From Candidatus Nanohalarchaeota archaeon (lineage in GTDB: Archaea > EX4484-52 > B79-G9): a stretch of 5,438 nt of DNA. The position numbers and the translations under genes were made by a program. The number at the start of each line of letters is the position of its first letter. Within the stretch, counting starts at the first letter, position 1. Under the pieces are notes generated by a model. The model was not told where the DNA came from and did not search any database. It worked only from the letters and a program-made list of their open reading frames with translations. Positions 1-5,338 of the stretch are shown here, piece by piece. The stretch spans positions 1-5,438 of the forward strand of contig DAOVYR010000089.1 of assembly GCA_030635525.1 (NCBI GenBank). Direction: 5' to 3'.

Positions 1-152
1 GTATCAATGCTGAAGACCGGTTTTTTGCTATCCTTATCAAACCGGTATATCTGCTCTTTTTCCCAGAACTGCTGAAGTATTGGCTCCCTGACTTTGGGAT
101 CATACGCCACTTTCTTCTTTTTCGTATTGTCTTTGTTTTTGTCCATTGCCAT
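1..152 (-). CDS. valS: Valyl-tRNA synthetase, N-terminal 50 residues (runs off the window)
   Basis: Reading the minus strand from an ATG at 152 gives an open frame that continues past base 1. It begins MAMDKNKDN, followed by a Lys-rich stretch, then YDPKVREPILQQFWEKEQIY and RFDKDSKKPVFSIDT. This matches the start of archaeal class I valyl-tRNA synthetases, which open with a YDPK..E..WQ.FWEE.G.Y.FD segment running into a (V/I)(Y/F)SIDTPPP motif. The catalytic HIGH and KMSKS motifs would lie outside the window. The enzyme charges tRNA-Val with valine in the cytoplasm. The start is uncertain: GTG at 155 and ATG at 146 are in the same frame, and a GGAG lies 10 bases ahead of the ATG at 152 and 7 ahead of the GTG. 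A TATA box 40 bases upstream suggests transcription independent of the operon above it. Only the N-terminus is visible, so identity rests on family-pattern recognition. Confidence 0.85.
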   Translation of the reverse strand, partial: MAMDKNKDNTKKKKVAYDPKVREPILQQFWEKEQIYRFDKDSKKPVFSID

Positions 153-190
153 CACACTGTTTCTCCATTTGCTTTTCCTTTCTTGATTAA

Positions 191-200
191 GTTTTATATG
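191..200 (-). promoter_or_regulatory. TATA box for the valS gene
   Basis: On the minus strand this reads CATATAAAAC, a good archaeal TATA box, centred near 195. Transcription would start around 169-171, giving a leader of roughly 17 bases that contains a GGAG ahead of the valS start. The box lies in the 85-base gap after the amidotransferase stop codon, so valS probably has its own promoter. Confidence 0.6.
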
Positions 201-237
201 TGTTGTGGGTTCCTCAAAGAACATCCCCCTATAAGAA

Positions 238-780
238 TCATAACCCAACAAACCGCTCAATAATCTCCCTGTTCCTGACCTCCGGGTGGAAGAGGACGCC
301 GTAGATATCTTTTCTCTTGTGCTTTATTGCCTGTGCGCATTTCTTTGATTTTGCAAGTACACAGAAATCTTCTGGCACATCAATCACCCGACTGTGAAGC
401 TCATACGCACTGAACTTCCCTGAAAACAAAGGATTCTTTTTCACAGTCTCTACATCAGTCATACCGATCTCTTCGCATCTCCTGACACCTGAATCAAACA
501 CAGCGCCGATAATCTGCATACCTGCACAGATTCCAAGCACATGCACATCAGTCTTTCTAATCCACATAAACTTATCCACATCATCCAGGTAAGTATTATC
601 CTTTAGCGTAGTACCTGAAAGTATAATCTTACTGTATTTTCCAATCTCTTTCTGAGTTGTCTCACTATAATGTTTCGCTACGCAGACTTCTGTTTTCTCT
701 GCAACAGATATGATTGGCAAGACAAATTCAGAAAAAGCAAGGGAGTTTTTTTTGTGATTCATGTCAATTACAAGTATCAT
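238..780 (-). CDS. Class I glutamine amidotransferase (GuaA small-subunit-like), probable partner of Dph6
   Basis: This 180-residue single-domain protein has the class I glutamine amidotransferase triad. The nucleophile is Cys85 in the elbow GICAGMQ (83-89), and His165 and Glu167 sit in the HPEVRN motif (165-170). The segment IKHKRKDIYGVLFHPE closely resembles the corresponding part of archaeal GMP synthetase glutaminase subunits, which are also about 185-190 residues long. Such domains hydrolyse glutamine and channel ammonia to a partner synthetase. The usual SGGP oxyanion-strand motif is replaced by SGTT (55-58), so it is a divergent member and probably not the GuaA subunit itself. Its ATG overlaps the TGA of the PP-loop ligase upstream (ATGA, 777-780), and a GGTGAG ribosome binding site sits just before it. 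Translational coupling to dph6 makes Dph6 the likeliest ammonia acceptor; that is inference. Family assignment is secure, partner assignment is not. Confidence 0.85.
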   Translation of the reverse strand: MILVIDMNHKKNSLAFSEFVLPIISVAEKTEVCVAKHYSETTQKEIGKYSKIILSGTTLKDNTYLDDVDKFMWIRKTDVHVLGICAGMQIIGAVFDSGVRRCEEIGMTDVETVKKNPLFSGKFSAYELHSRVIDVPEDFCVLAKSKKCAQAIKHKRKDIYGVLFHPEVRNREIIERFVGL

Positions 781-1457
781 TTGCTCACCAACTTCGCCTT
801 TTTTATCACAAGAACCCCTGAGTTCCCCTCTGCCTTAATATCGGACTCAATAATCTCAACCCTTTTCTTAAAAAAAGGCGCATCAATAACAGTAGTCTCA
901 ATCTCCCCGCCCTCGCCTGCCGGGTTCATCTGGTACTTTTCTTCGAGAACAGCTAACTCATCAATAACTTTTTCATCAATCTTTCTTCCAAGCCATTTTT
1001 CATCAAGTGGATATGCGAATATTCCTGTGATTATTATATGAAAGCCATTCTCAACCAGTTCATGCAATAGCTCTTTCTGGTCTTTCATCCAGAGAGGATT
1101 GAAGCACCATATATTCAGTTCATTGCATATCTTCTGGACTCTTTTCGCCTGGTAGACTGACTCAATTGCGCCTGTGACAATACCTTCAATCTTATGCGTC
1201 CCGATAGCATCACGTATGGCACTCTTCAAATCTTTTAACTCATCCTCTTTCCTGCCCTCTGTGCTCTTCTGTATAAGCGGAATGCCGATTGCTTCTGCCT
1301 GTAGTTTAGTGAGGCTTATATTCGGTGTATGGAACATGTAGCTTTCTTTGTTCTTTGAGATGACGGAAATAAGGCAGGCGACCTCATCGGTCTTTTGTGC
1401 CTTATACAAAGCATAACATGAATCCTTGCCACCGGAAAATAATACGCCAAGCCTCAC
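777..1457 (-). CDS. dph6: Diphthine--ammonia ligase (ATP-dependent PP-loop enzyme)
   Basis: This 226-residue protein catalyses the last step of diphthamide synthesis: ATP-dependent amidation of diphthine on the modified histidine of translation elongation factor 2. The N-terminus has the adenylating PP-loop SGGKDS (8-13). The family-typical GAIESVYQ followed by KRVQKIC lies at 96-111, FNPLW at 119-123, and the signature GEGGEIET at 181-188. Length matches archaeal Dph6 proteins of about 220-230 residues, the MJ0570-related group. The start is GTG at 1457, three bases after the metF stop; a GGGTG lies 8 bases before it, in the last codons of metF. The 3' end overlaps the glutamine amidotransferase by ATGA. 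The yeast enzyme uses free ammonium, so a co-encoded glutaminase is notable. No truncation or missing motif is seen. Confidence 0.92.
   Translation of the reverse strand: MRLGVLFSGGKDSCYALYKAQKTDEVACLISVISKNKESYMFHTPNISLTKLQAEAIGIPLIQKSTEGRKEDELKDLKSAIRDAIGTHKIEGIVTGAIESVYQAKRVQKICNELNIWCFNPLWMKDQKELLHELVENGFHIIITGIFAYPLDEKWLGRKIDEKVIDELAVLEEKYQMNPAGEGGEIETTVIDAPFFKKRVEIIESDIKAEGNSGVLVIKKAKLVSK
784..789 (-). promoter_or_regulatory. Ribosome binding site (GGTGAG) for the amidotransferase
   Basis: On the minus strand GGTGAG lies 3 bases before the ATG at 780, inside the last codons of dph6. It matches the archaeal anti-Shine-Dalgarno end CACCTCC and supports the ATG at 780 as the true start, despite the overlap with the upstream gene. 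Confidence 0.7.
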
Positions 1458-1460
1458 AGA

Positions 1461-2510
1461 TTACACACCCTTCATCAGTTTAGAAAGCAGTTTATGGTCT
1501 GTAAATGTCATCAGATGCACACCTTTGAAGCCAAGGTCTTTTGATTTGGTTATTAGTTCTTTCGCGCGCCTTATCCCTGCATTTTTGTCCTTTTTAATTT
1601 CCTCTATAAATGCGTTTGGGATTGATATGCCTGGTACTTTTGAGATTGCTTCTGCCATCTTGTAGGATGTTATGGGAAGTATTCCTATGAGTGTCTTATT
1701 GTGGTAGTTTGTCTCTCTTGAGAACTTGTCTAGGATGTCAGGGTCAAAGATTGCCTGTGTCTGTGCAAAGTCTGCAAACTGCATCTTCTTTCGAAATGCT
1801 GTCAATTCCATTTCTAAAGGTTCTGCATTGGGGTTTACTGCAATGCCTACATTCATGACTATCTTTGTGTCTGTTTTTTCACCTGTGAAGTCAAGTCCGG
1901 CAGGCAGCTTTGTCTTTATGAGATATGCGAGAATCGTTGAATCAATGTCATATACCGGCTTTGCATTTCTGGTGACATAATCGCCTGTTAGCACAAGCAT
2001 ATCGCGTATTCCTGAGGCGTATGCTGCGAAGATGTCTGACTGGATGGCGGCAATGTTCCTGTCTCTGCATGTGATCTGGTATATTGGCACTATGTTGTGT
2101 TTTGTGATGTAGAGGCACGGGAGAAGTGGAGACATCAATGGCTTTCCCAGGGGGTTGTCAACGACGTTTATTGCGTTGATGTTTTGGATGTTTTTCAGAA
2201 ATGTCTTTATCTTTGAAAGATTTGCGCCCTTGGGCGGGTCAAGTTCGGTTGTTATGATGAACCCTTTTGCATCCATGAACGACTTTGCTTTTTTATCGCT
2301 GTAAGGGCTGTACCCGTACTTTTCTGCACCGAGGACGTTGTCGAGTATAGATAGATTGCCGGCTTTTTTTAGCTTGTTATAGATTTCAGTCCAGACACAA
2401 AGTCCGCCTACTTCGCACCTGCCGTTGGATGACGAGCCGCAGGGCCCGTTTTTCATCATTTTTGGGCAGCGCTTTGACAATTCCAGAATATCTGTTTGCT
2501 TTGGGTTCAT
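1461..2510 (-). CDS. metF: Methylenetetrahydrofolate reductase with N-terminal MetV-like cysteine domain
   Basis: This 349-residue protein has two parts. Residues 10-45 carry a cysteine cluster (C15, C24, C32, C38) in the pattern CPKMMKNGPCGSSSNGRCEV, followed by GGLCVW. It resembles the MetV/MTHFR_C domain that accompanies MetF in anaerobes. Residues 83-345 form a MetF-type flavin TIM barrel, with ELDPP (89-93, expected catalytic Glu89), TCRDRN (147-152), LTGDYVT (174-180), FAQTQAIFD (248-256) and GVHLMTF (330-336). MetF reduces 5,10-methylene-tetrahydrofolate, or possibly a methanopterin analogue, to the 5-methyl form, for methionine synthesis or the methyl branch of the acetyl-CoA pathway. 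The cofactor and electron donor cannot be read from the sequence. It is the first gene of the operon with dph6 and the amidotransferase. A TATA box centred about 26 bases upstream of the ATG, with no Shine-Dalgarno sequence, suggests a leaderless message. Confidence 0.88.
   Translation of the reverse strand: MNPKQTDILELSKRCPKMMKNGPCGSSSNGRCEVGGLCVWTEIYNKLKKAGNLSILDNVLGAEKYGYSPYSDKKAKSFMDAKGFIITTELDPPKGANLSKIKTFLKNIQNINAINVVDNPLGKPLMSPLLPCLYITKHNIVPIYQITCRDRNIAAIQSDIFAAYASGIRDMLVLTGDYVTRNAKPVYDIDSTILAYLIKTKLPAGLDFTGEKTDTKIVMNVGIAVNPNAEPLEMELTAFRKKMQFADFAQTQAIFDPDILDKFSRETNYHNKTLIGILPITSYKMAEAISKVPGISIPNAFIEEIKKDKNAGIRRAKELITKSKDLGFKGVHLMTFTDHKLLSKLMKGV
1466..1470 (-). promoter_or_regulatory. 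Ribosome binding site (GGGTG) for dph6
   Basis: On the minus strand GGGTG sits 8 bases ahead of the GTG at 1457, overlapping the final Gly-Val codons of the reductase gene. It supports the GTG as the dph6 start; the next in-frame Met is not until residue 41, beyond the PP-loop. Confidence 0.55.
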
Positions 2511-2528
2511 GATTATGTTTCTTTGCGC

Positions 2529-2540
2529 TTTTTTTTATAG
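2529..2540 (-). promoter_or_regulatory. TATA box for the metF-dph6-amidotransferase operon
   Basis: The minus strand reads CTATAAAAAAAA. Its centre is about 26 bases from the metF ATG at 2510, so transcription would begin at or next to the start codon. No GGTG or GGAG motif lies between box and ATG, which agrees with leaderless translation. Confidence 0.65.
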
Positions 2541-2586
2541 TTAACGCTGTATGATTTAACTGCGCTGCTAATAATCTCTTTCCTCT

Positions 2587-2618
2587 GGGGTGAATAATAT
2601 CTTATTTATTATTCCCCT
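2587..2618. repeat. AT-rich imperfect hairpin between the 293-residue gene and metF
   Basis: GAATAATA (2592-2599) pairs with TATTATTC (2607-2614) across a 7-base loop. After a single bulged T at 2591, GGG (2588-2590) pairs with CCC (2615-2617). It lies between the stop of the upstream gene and the metF TATA box. It could help end transcription or act as a protein site; the role is not shown by the sequence. Confidence 0.5.
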
Positions 2619-2640
2619 AAAAACAATAAATAAAGAGCAA
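2619..2640 (-). terminator. T-rich terminator after the 293-residue gene
   Basis: On the minus strand, starting 6 bases past the TAA at 2647, the sequence is T-rich and contains TTTATTTATTGTTTTT. Archaeal RNA polymerase ends transcripts at such tracts. The hairpin that follows may reinforce it. This would insulate the operon promoter from read-through. Confidence 0.5.
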
Positions 2641-2646
2641 CTAAGA

Positions 2647-3528
2647 TTATTCTTCAAGCAATTTATCAAGTATGTCTTCTTTTTTCATAGTCCTGCTTCT
2701 GTGTTTGTCCTGTAAATCTTTCAAGAATTTTGGGAGGTCAGGAAGATAAGATAATGCAAGTCCACCAAGACAGCCAAGGACTACATATGCTCCGTCCTGT
2801 GTTGGCAGGAATTCTATGCCTCTTGAAAGTAAATCACTGCCAACATTGATTAGGCTGGAAGGATCTCCACTATATAGTGCGGCCGCGATGTAACCTCTTC
2901 CGATATCATGCCATTGTGGGTGTGTAGCAAGTTCTATGCCATAAGTTAAGAGCCCTCCATATGCGGCTATCGTGAGCCTTTTTGGTAATCCTGTGCTTTT
3001 CTGGTCTGGTTTGATTTTCGATAATGCCTCAAGAAATCGGTCTTCTGTTTCTTTAAGTTGGGGGGGCGCAATTGCATCTTTTGGGGTTGCCTGTAGATAA
3101 TGGGTTTTTTTCATATCGGGAGTGACTGCAAAAAATTCATGTTCACTTATATAATTTTCAACAAGCGGTCTCACTTCAGGTGACCTGAGAAGCTCAAATA
3201 TAATGTTTTTGGGTTTAGATAAATCAACCTTTCCTTTGTTGGTGGCATCAAGTTGTCTTCCATCAACAATAAGTTCTTCAATGGAATAAAGAGAACTGTG
3301 GCTGTTAAAGAATTTATTCACAACAGAGAGATAGATAGAACCATCTCCTTGCTGAGTATCTATATATTCGCCTGTGAAACAGCCATTTGGGTCAATGACT
3401 GGACACCCGATATAATCCGGATAGTCGAGATATTTTTCATATAGACCGCGCCCTCCGGACCCTCTTTCTATAGTTTCACTGATAATACCCAGATATTCAT
3501 TGGTACTTAAATCAAGTTCGATGCCCAT
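2647..3528 (-). CDS. Unrecognised 293-residue protein with Gly/Ala-rich C-terminal helices
   Basis: No family is recognised. The N-terminal 170 residues are soluble and mixed in character, with two cysteines in an IGCPVIDPNGCF stretch (40-51). The C-terminal part has three weakly hydrophobic, Gly/Ala-rich segments: TIAAYGGLLTYGIELA (186-201), YIAAALYSGDPSSLINVG (213-230) and AYVVLGCLGGLALSYLP (247-263). A charged tail rich in Lys, Asp and Glu follows (264-293). The hydrophobic segments could be membrane-associated or a packed helical bundle; no signal peptide is present. It is transcribed divergently from the 420-residue gene, and by eye the two share a GGxxTxG(I/V) motif and further spaced residues. 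The ATG at 3528 is supported by a TATA box centred about 28 bases upstream with no clear Shine-Dalgarno sequence, so the message is probably leaderless. Reality as a gene is likely; function is unknown. Confidence 0.75.
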   Translation of the reverse strand: MGIELDLSTNEYLGIISETIERGSGGRGLYEKYLDYPDYIGCPVIDPNGCFTGEYIDTQQGDGSIYLSVVNKFFNSHSSLYSIEELIVDGRQLDATNKGKVDLSKPKNIIFELLRSPEVRPLVENYISEHEFFAVTPDMKKTHYLQATPKDAIAPPQLKETEDRFLEALSKIKPDQKSTGLPKRLTIAAYGGLLTYGIELATHPQWHDIGRGYIAAALYSGDPSSLINVGSDLLSRGIEFLPTQDGAYVVLGCLGGLALSYLPDLPKFLKDLQDKHRSRTMKKEDILDKLLEE

Positions 3529-3550
3529 AAATTACTCAATAGTAGTACTC

Positions 3551-3560
3551 ATTTATATAA
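3551..3560 (-). promoter_or_regulatory. TATA box for the 293-residue gene
   Basis: The minus strand reads TTATATAAAT, centred near 3556. The expected start of transcription is about 3530, within two or three bases of the ATG at 3528. A direct repeat of TACTCA (3533-3538 and 3546-3551) lies between box and start codon and could be an operator. Confidence 0.6.
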
Positions 3561-3714
3561 TTAACGGCATATTTGGCAATTAATAGAAATACGATAGCGC
3601 AATAGATAAAGCCACATATTGTATCTCAAATATCACAAAAGCAATAATGATATATATTTTCATACCCACAACATCTCTTTAGTGATGCAACAGAACCAAA
3701 AAAGCGATAAGAAA

Positions 3715-3730
3715 CGAAAGATTTAAAAAG
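3715..3730 (+). promoter_or_regulatory. BRE and TATA box for the 420-residue gene
   Basis: CGAAAG (3715-3720) followed by ATTTAAAAAG (3721-3730) is a textbook archaeal purine-rich BRE plus TATA box. With the box centred near 3725, transcription would start about 3750, leaving a leader of about 59 bases before the ATG at 3810. Confidence 0.65.
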
Positions 3731-3752
3731 TACTTGTTACGGATGAGTTGTA

Positions 3753-3785
3753 TCTGATACGCTGCATTTAGCAGCCCACATCAGA
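3753..3785 (+). promoter_or_regulatory. Stem-loop in the predicted 5' leader of the 420-residue gene
   Basis: TCTGAT (3753-3758) pairs with ATCAGA (3780-3785). After an AC/CCAC internal loop, GCTGC (3761-3765) pairs with GCAGC (3771-3775) around the loop ATTTA. The stem has 11 pairs in two blocks and begins within a few bases of the inferred transcript start. ATCTG (3752-3756) could instead pair with CAGAT (3804-3808), next to the start codon. It matches no riboswitch I recognise; a stability or translation-control element is inference. Confidence 0.45.
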
Positions 3786-3809
3786 AAAACCGTTTGAAAG
3801 GCACAGATT

Positions 3810-5072
3810 ATGTATCAAAACACTTCATGGAACAAAGATTTTAATCCTTTTAATGCTAATGGGACGCCACAACAGGATAATTGGAACACTCGCAGGCATA
3901 CTGTAAGAACAGCAGTACAAGAACATAAAAGATACGGTCCGGAGTTTATGGATTTCATTACAGACATATTTTTAGCTTATCACGATATTTTGGAAAATGC
4001 AGGCAGGCATAAAATAGCGAAATTAGGAGCCGCAGGGGGAGTTGCAACAGTAGGCGTTGGTGCAGACTATTTAAGTGACGGGCATATAGATGGCAATATA
4101 GATTATCATGCTCTTCTGGCTGCTTTTGAAAGTGTGAATGGTCCGGATGACGTTTATAATGCATATGAAATATGGAAAGACGGTGTTGGTAAGTATCAGC
4201 CGCACATTACTACTGCAACAAGAATTGCTGCAGAGGGCACTAATCCGGGGAGCAACACAATAGATTTAGCAAAGAGATACTGGAAAGAGATCACTGGAAT
4301 TATTGGCGGCCCTGCTTTATTTGCAGGTTGTACTGATAAAGATGACCACAATACTGTTGATGGCAATATTACCGATGATATCGCAGAACCAATGGATAAA
4401 TTGATTGGTTATATCGGTACCGACTGGTTTGGTGTTAATGTAACTGAAGAATTATACGAAAAGAATCTGCTTGCCATAGAACAGGATGAAAAGTCAGGAG
4501 CCCCGCTTATTACACCTGTTGCAGCAGTCGCGATGGCCACATATCTTGATGAAGATGGCAACGAGATCAAAGAACTCAAAGTCGGCAACCATAAGATTGA
4601 CGAACAGTCACTGCCGGACGGGTGGGAAGAATACCTTATACCTGAAAGCGAACTCATCAATATTAAAACAGGCGAAGGCCTAGTAGATGAACTGGAGCAT
4701 GATGGACATAAGTATTATATTGAAAACTATGCACCTGCAAAGGATTCAAAGATGTTTGTTAAATTCATACCACATCCGATGATAGATGGTGAGATTTATG
4801 CGGTCCTTATTGTAGATCAGGAGGCGTTTGATATCTATCAAAAAGTCGGGATACATTCAGGAGATATGATGAATTCTGAAGGATTTCGCATATCTAAGTT
4901 TATGGATTTGGGTGATGGTTATTATGGGCGCCTTATCAAAATGGACAAACTAGCCTCTGTTCGTTGTCCTTATGATAATGATGAGTTTATGGACGCTGAG
5001 GTGGATGGTGGTTATTATGAAGGATATAACCTATATAAAGTAGACAGTGTTACCGGAAAATGGGTGTCATGA
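3810..5072 (+). CDS. Unrecognised 420-residue acidic protein with internal lipobox-like segment
   Basis: No family is recognised. Residues 1-60 are hydrophilic, Asn-rich at the start, without a signal peptide. Residues 72-85 form a Gly/Ala-rich segment (LGAAGGVATVGVGA), followed by a helical, acidic region to about 130. Residues 155-180 read KRYWKEITGIIGGPALFAGC then TDKDDH: a basic stretch, a short hydrophobic run and a lipobox-like FAGC with Cys174, followed by an acidic linker. This looks like a lipoprotein signal but lies far from the N-terminus. The C-terminal 230 residues are acidic and look beta-rich, with many Tyr and Gly near the end (GDGYYGRLIK, GGYYEGYNLYK). ATG at 3810 is preceded by a weak AAAGG 8-9 bases upstream and by a strong BRE/TATA promoter at 3715-3730. 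It is divergent from the 293-residue gene, with which it shares a Gly-rich motif. The open frame is long with no competing frame of quality, so it is very likely a real gene of unknown function. Confidence 0.8.
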   Translation: MYQNTSWNKDFNPFNANGTPQQDNWNTRRHTVRTAVQEHKRYGPEFMDFITDIFLAYHDILENAGRHKIAKLGAAGGVATVGVGADYLSDGHIDGNIDYHALLAAFESVNGPDDVYNAYEIWKDGVGKYQPHITTATRIAAEGTNPGSNTIDLAKRYWKEITGIIGGPALFAGCTDKDDHNTVDGNITDDIAEPMDKLIGYIGTDWFGVNVTEELYEKNLLAIEQDEKSGAPLITPVAAVAMATYLDEDGNEIKELKVGNHKIDEQSLPDGWEEYLIPESELINIKTGEGLVDELEHDGHKYYIENYAPAKDSKMFVKFIPHPMIDGEIYAVLIVDQEAFDIYQKVGIHSGDMMNSEGFRISKFMDLGDGYYGRLIKMDKLASVRCPYDNDEFMDAEVDGGYYEGYNLYKVDSVTGKWVS

Positions 5073-5074
5073 AA

Positions 5075-5088
5075 GACATTATAATGTC
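5075..5088. repeat. Perfect 14-base palindrome between convergent gene ends
   Basis: GACATTATAATGTC is its own reverse complement. It lies 2 bases past the TGA of the 420-residue gene and directly next to the A9/T9 tract. It could be a DNA-binding site or a short hairpin closing either transcript; a true RNA stem would have at most about 5 pairs. Confidence 0.5.
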
Positions 5089-5097
5089 AAAAAAAAA
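5089..5097 (-). terminator. Oligo-T (T9) terminator immediately after the small minus-strand ORF
   Basis: On the minus strand nine consecutive T residues follow directly after the TGA at 5098-5100. An oligo-T tract is the normal intrinsic termination signal for archaeal RNA polymerase. Its exact placement after a stop codon supports a real minus-strand transcript here. Confidence 0.5.
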
Positions 5098-5265
5098 TCA
5101 ATACTGGTCGCTTGGCCATTTCTCGCTCATCTGTAACAGTTTCTCGCACGCAACAGAGGTTGAACCAATGGCAACCGGCAATATGACTGTGCCCGTAACC
5201 CCGCCGGACATCAATGACACACCAACAGCTGCACCCATCCCGCCCCAGAAACATACGCTCTCCAT
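5098..5265 (-). CDS. Possible small Gly-rich hydrophobic protein (55 residues)
   Basis: From ATG at 5265 the frame encodes 55 residues. A hydrophobic Gly/Ala/Val-rich core (CFWGGMGAAVGVSLMSGG, then VTGTVILPVAIGS; residues 5-35) is followed by an amphipathic tail (EKLLQMSEKWPSDQY). The core could form one or two membrane helices with glycine packing motifs. The TGA is followed at once by T9. The weak point is the start: no ribosome binding site or TATA box is placed properly, and the frame stays open for 16 codons upstream (to a TGA at 5314-5316; it reads NCAENNADFKDT just before the Met) without an ATG, GTG or TTG. It may therefore be a fragment, a frameshifted remnant or use a rare start. 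The 87-codon frame on the opposite strand (5060-5323) is Pro/Thr-rich and looks like its mirror. Confidence is low to moderate. Confidence 0.4.
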   Translation of the reverse strand: MESVCFWGGMGAAVGVSLMSGGVTGTVILPVAIGSTSVACEKLLQMSEKWPSDQY

Positions 5266-5338
5266 TGTGTCTTTGAAATCTGCATTGTTTTCTGCACAGT
5301 TAATGGCGGGATATCAAACATGATTCCGATAGCTAAAT

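Noticed and set aside
99..167. Out-of-frame ATG (minus strand at 167) giving a 22-codon frame overlapping the valS start
   Set aside because: The ATG lies very near the inferred transcript start and GGAG follows it, so it is more simply part of the valS leader; the frame has no protein-like features.
207..226. Weak hairpin GGGTTC..GAAC-at-CC after the amidotransferase stop as a terminator
   Set aside because: Only 4 contiguous pairs, with no T tract following on the minus strand; it cannot be supported as a terminator.
1426..1980. Plus-strand open frames opposite dph6 and metF
   Set aside because: They lie antisense to confidently identified enzymes and show no motifs.
3532..3552. Upstream in-frame ATG and six codons (MSTTIE then TAA) ahead of the 293-residue gene
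   Set aside because: The ATG directly abuts the TATA box, so it would lie upstream of the transcription start, and a TAA separates it from the gene.
3684..3725. 13-codon plus-strand frame (MQQNQKSDKKRKI)
   Set aside because: It overlaps the BRE/TATA promoter of the next gene, is very short and purely Lys/Gln-rich, as expected from an A-rich control region.
3732..3790. Box C/D guide RNA candidate (GGATGAG followed by CTGA)
   Set aside because: Only a partial C box and one CTGA are present; no C'/D box pair at proper spacing. The stem-loop reading of this leader explains the sequence better.
5060..5323. Plus-strand 87-codon frame beginning inside the end of the 420-residue gene
   Set aside because: Its Pro/Thr-rich composition looks like the antisense of the Gly/Ala-rich minus-strand frame, and it has no recognisable domain. 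The T9 tract placed right after the minus-strand stop favours the other strand.
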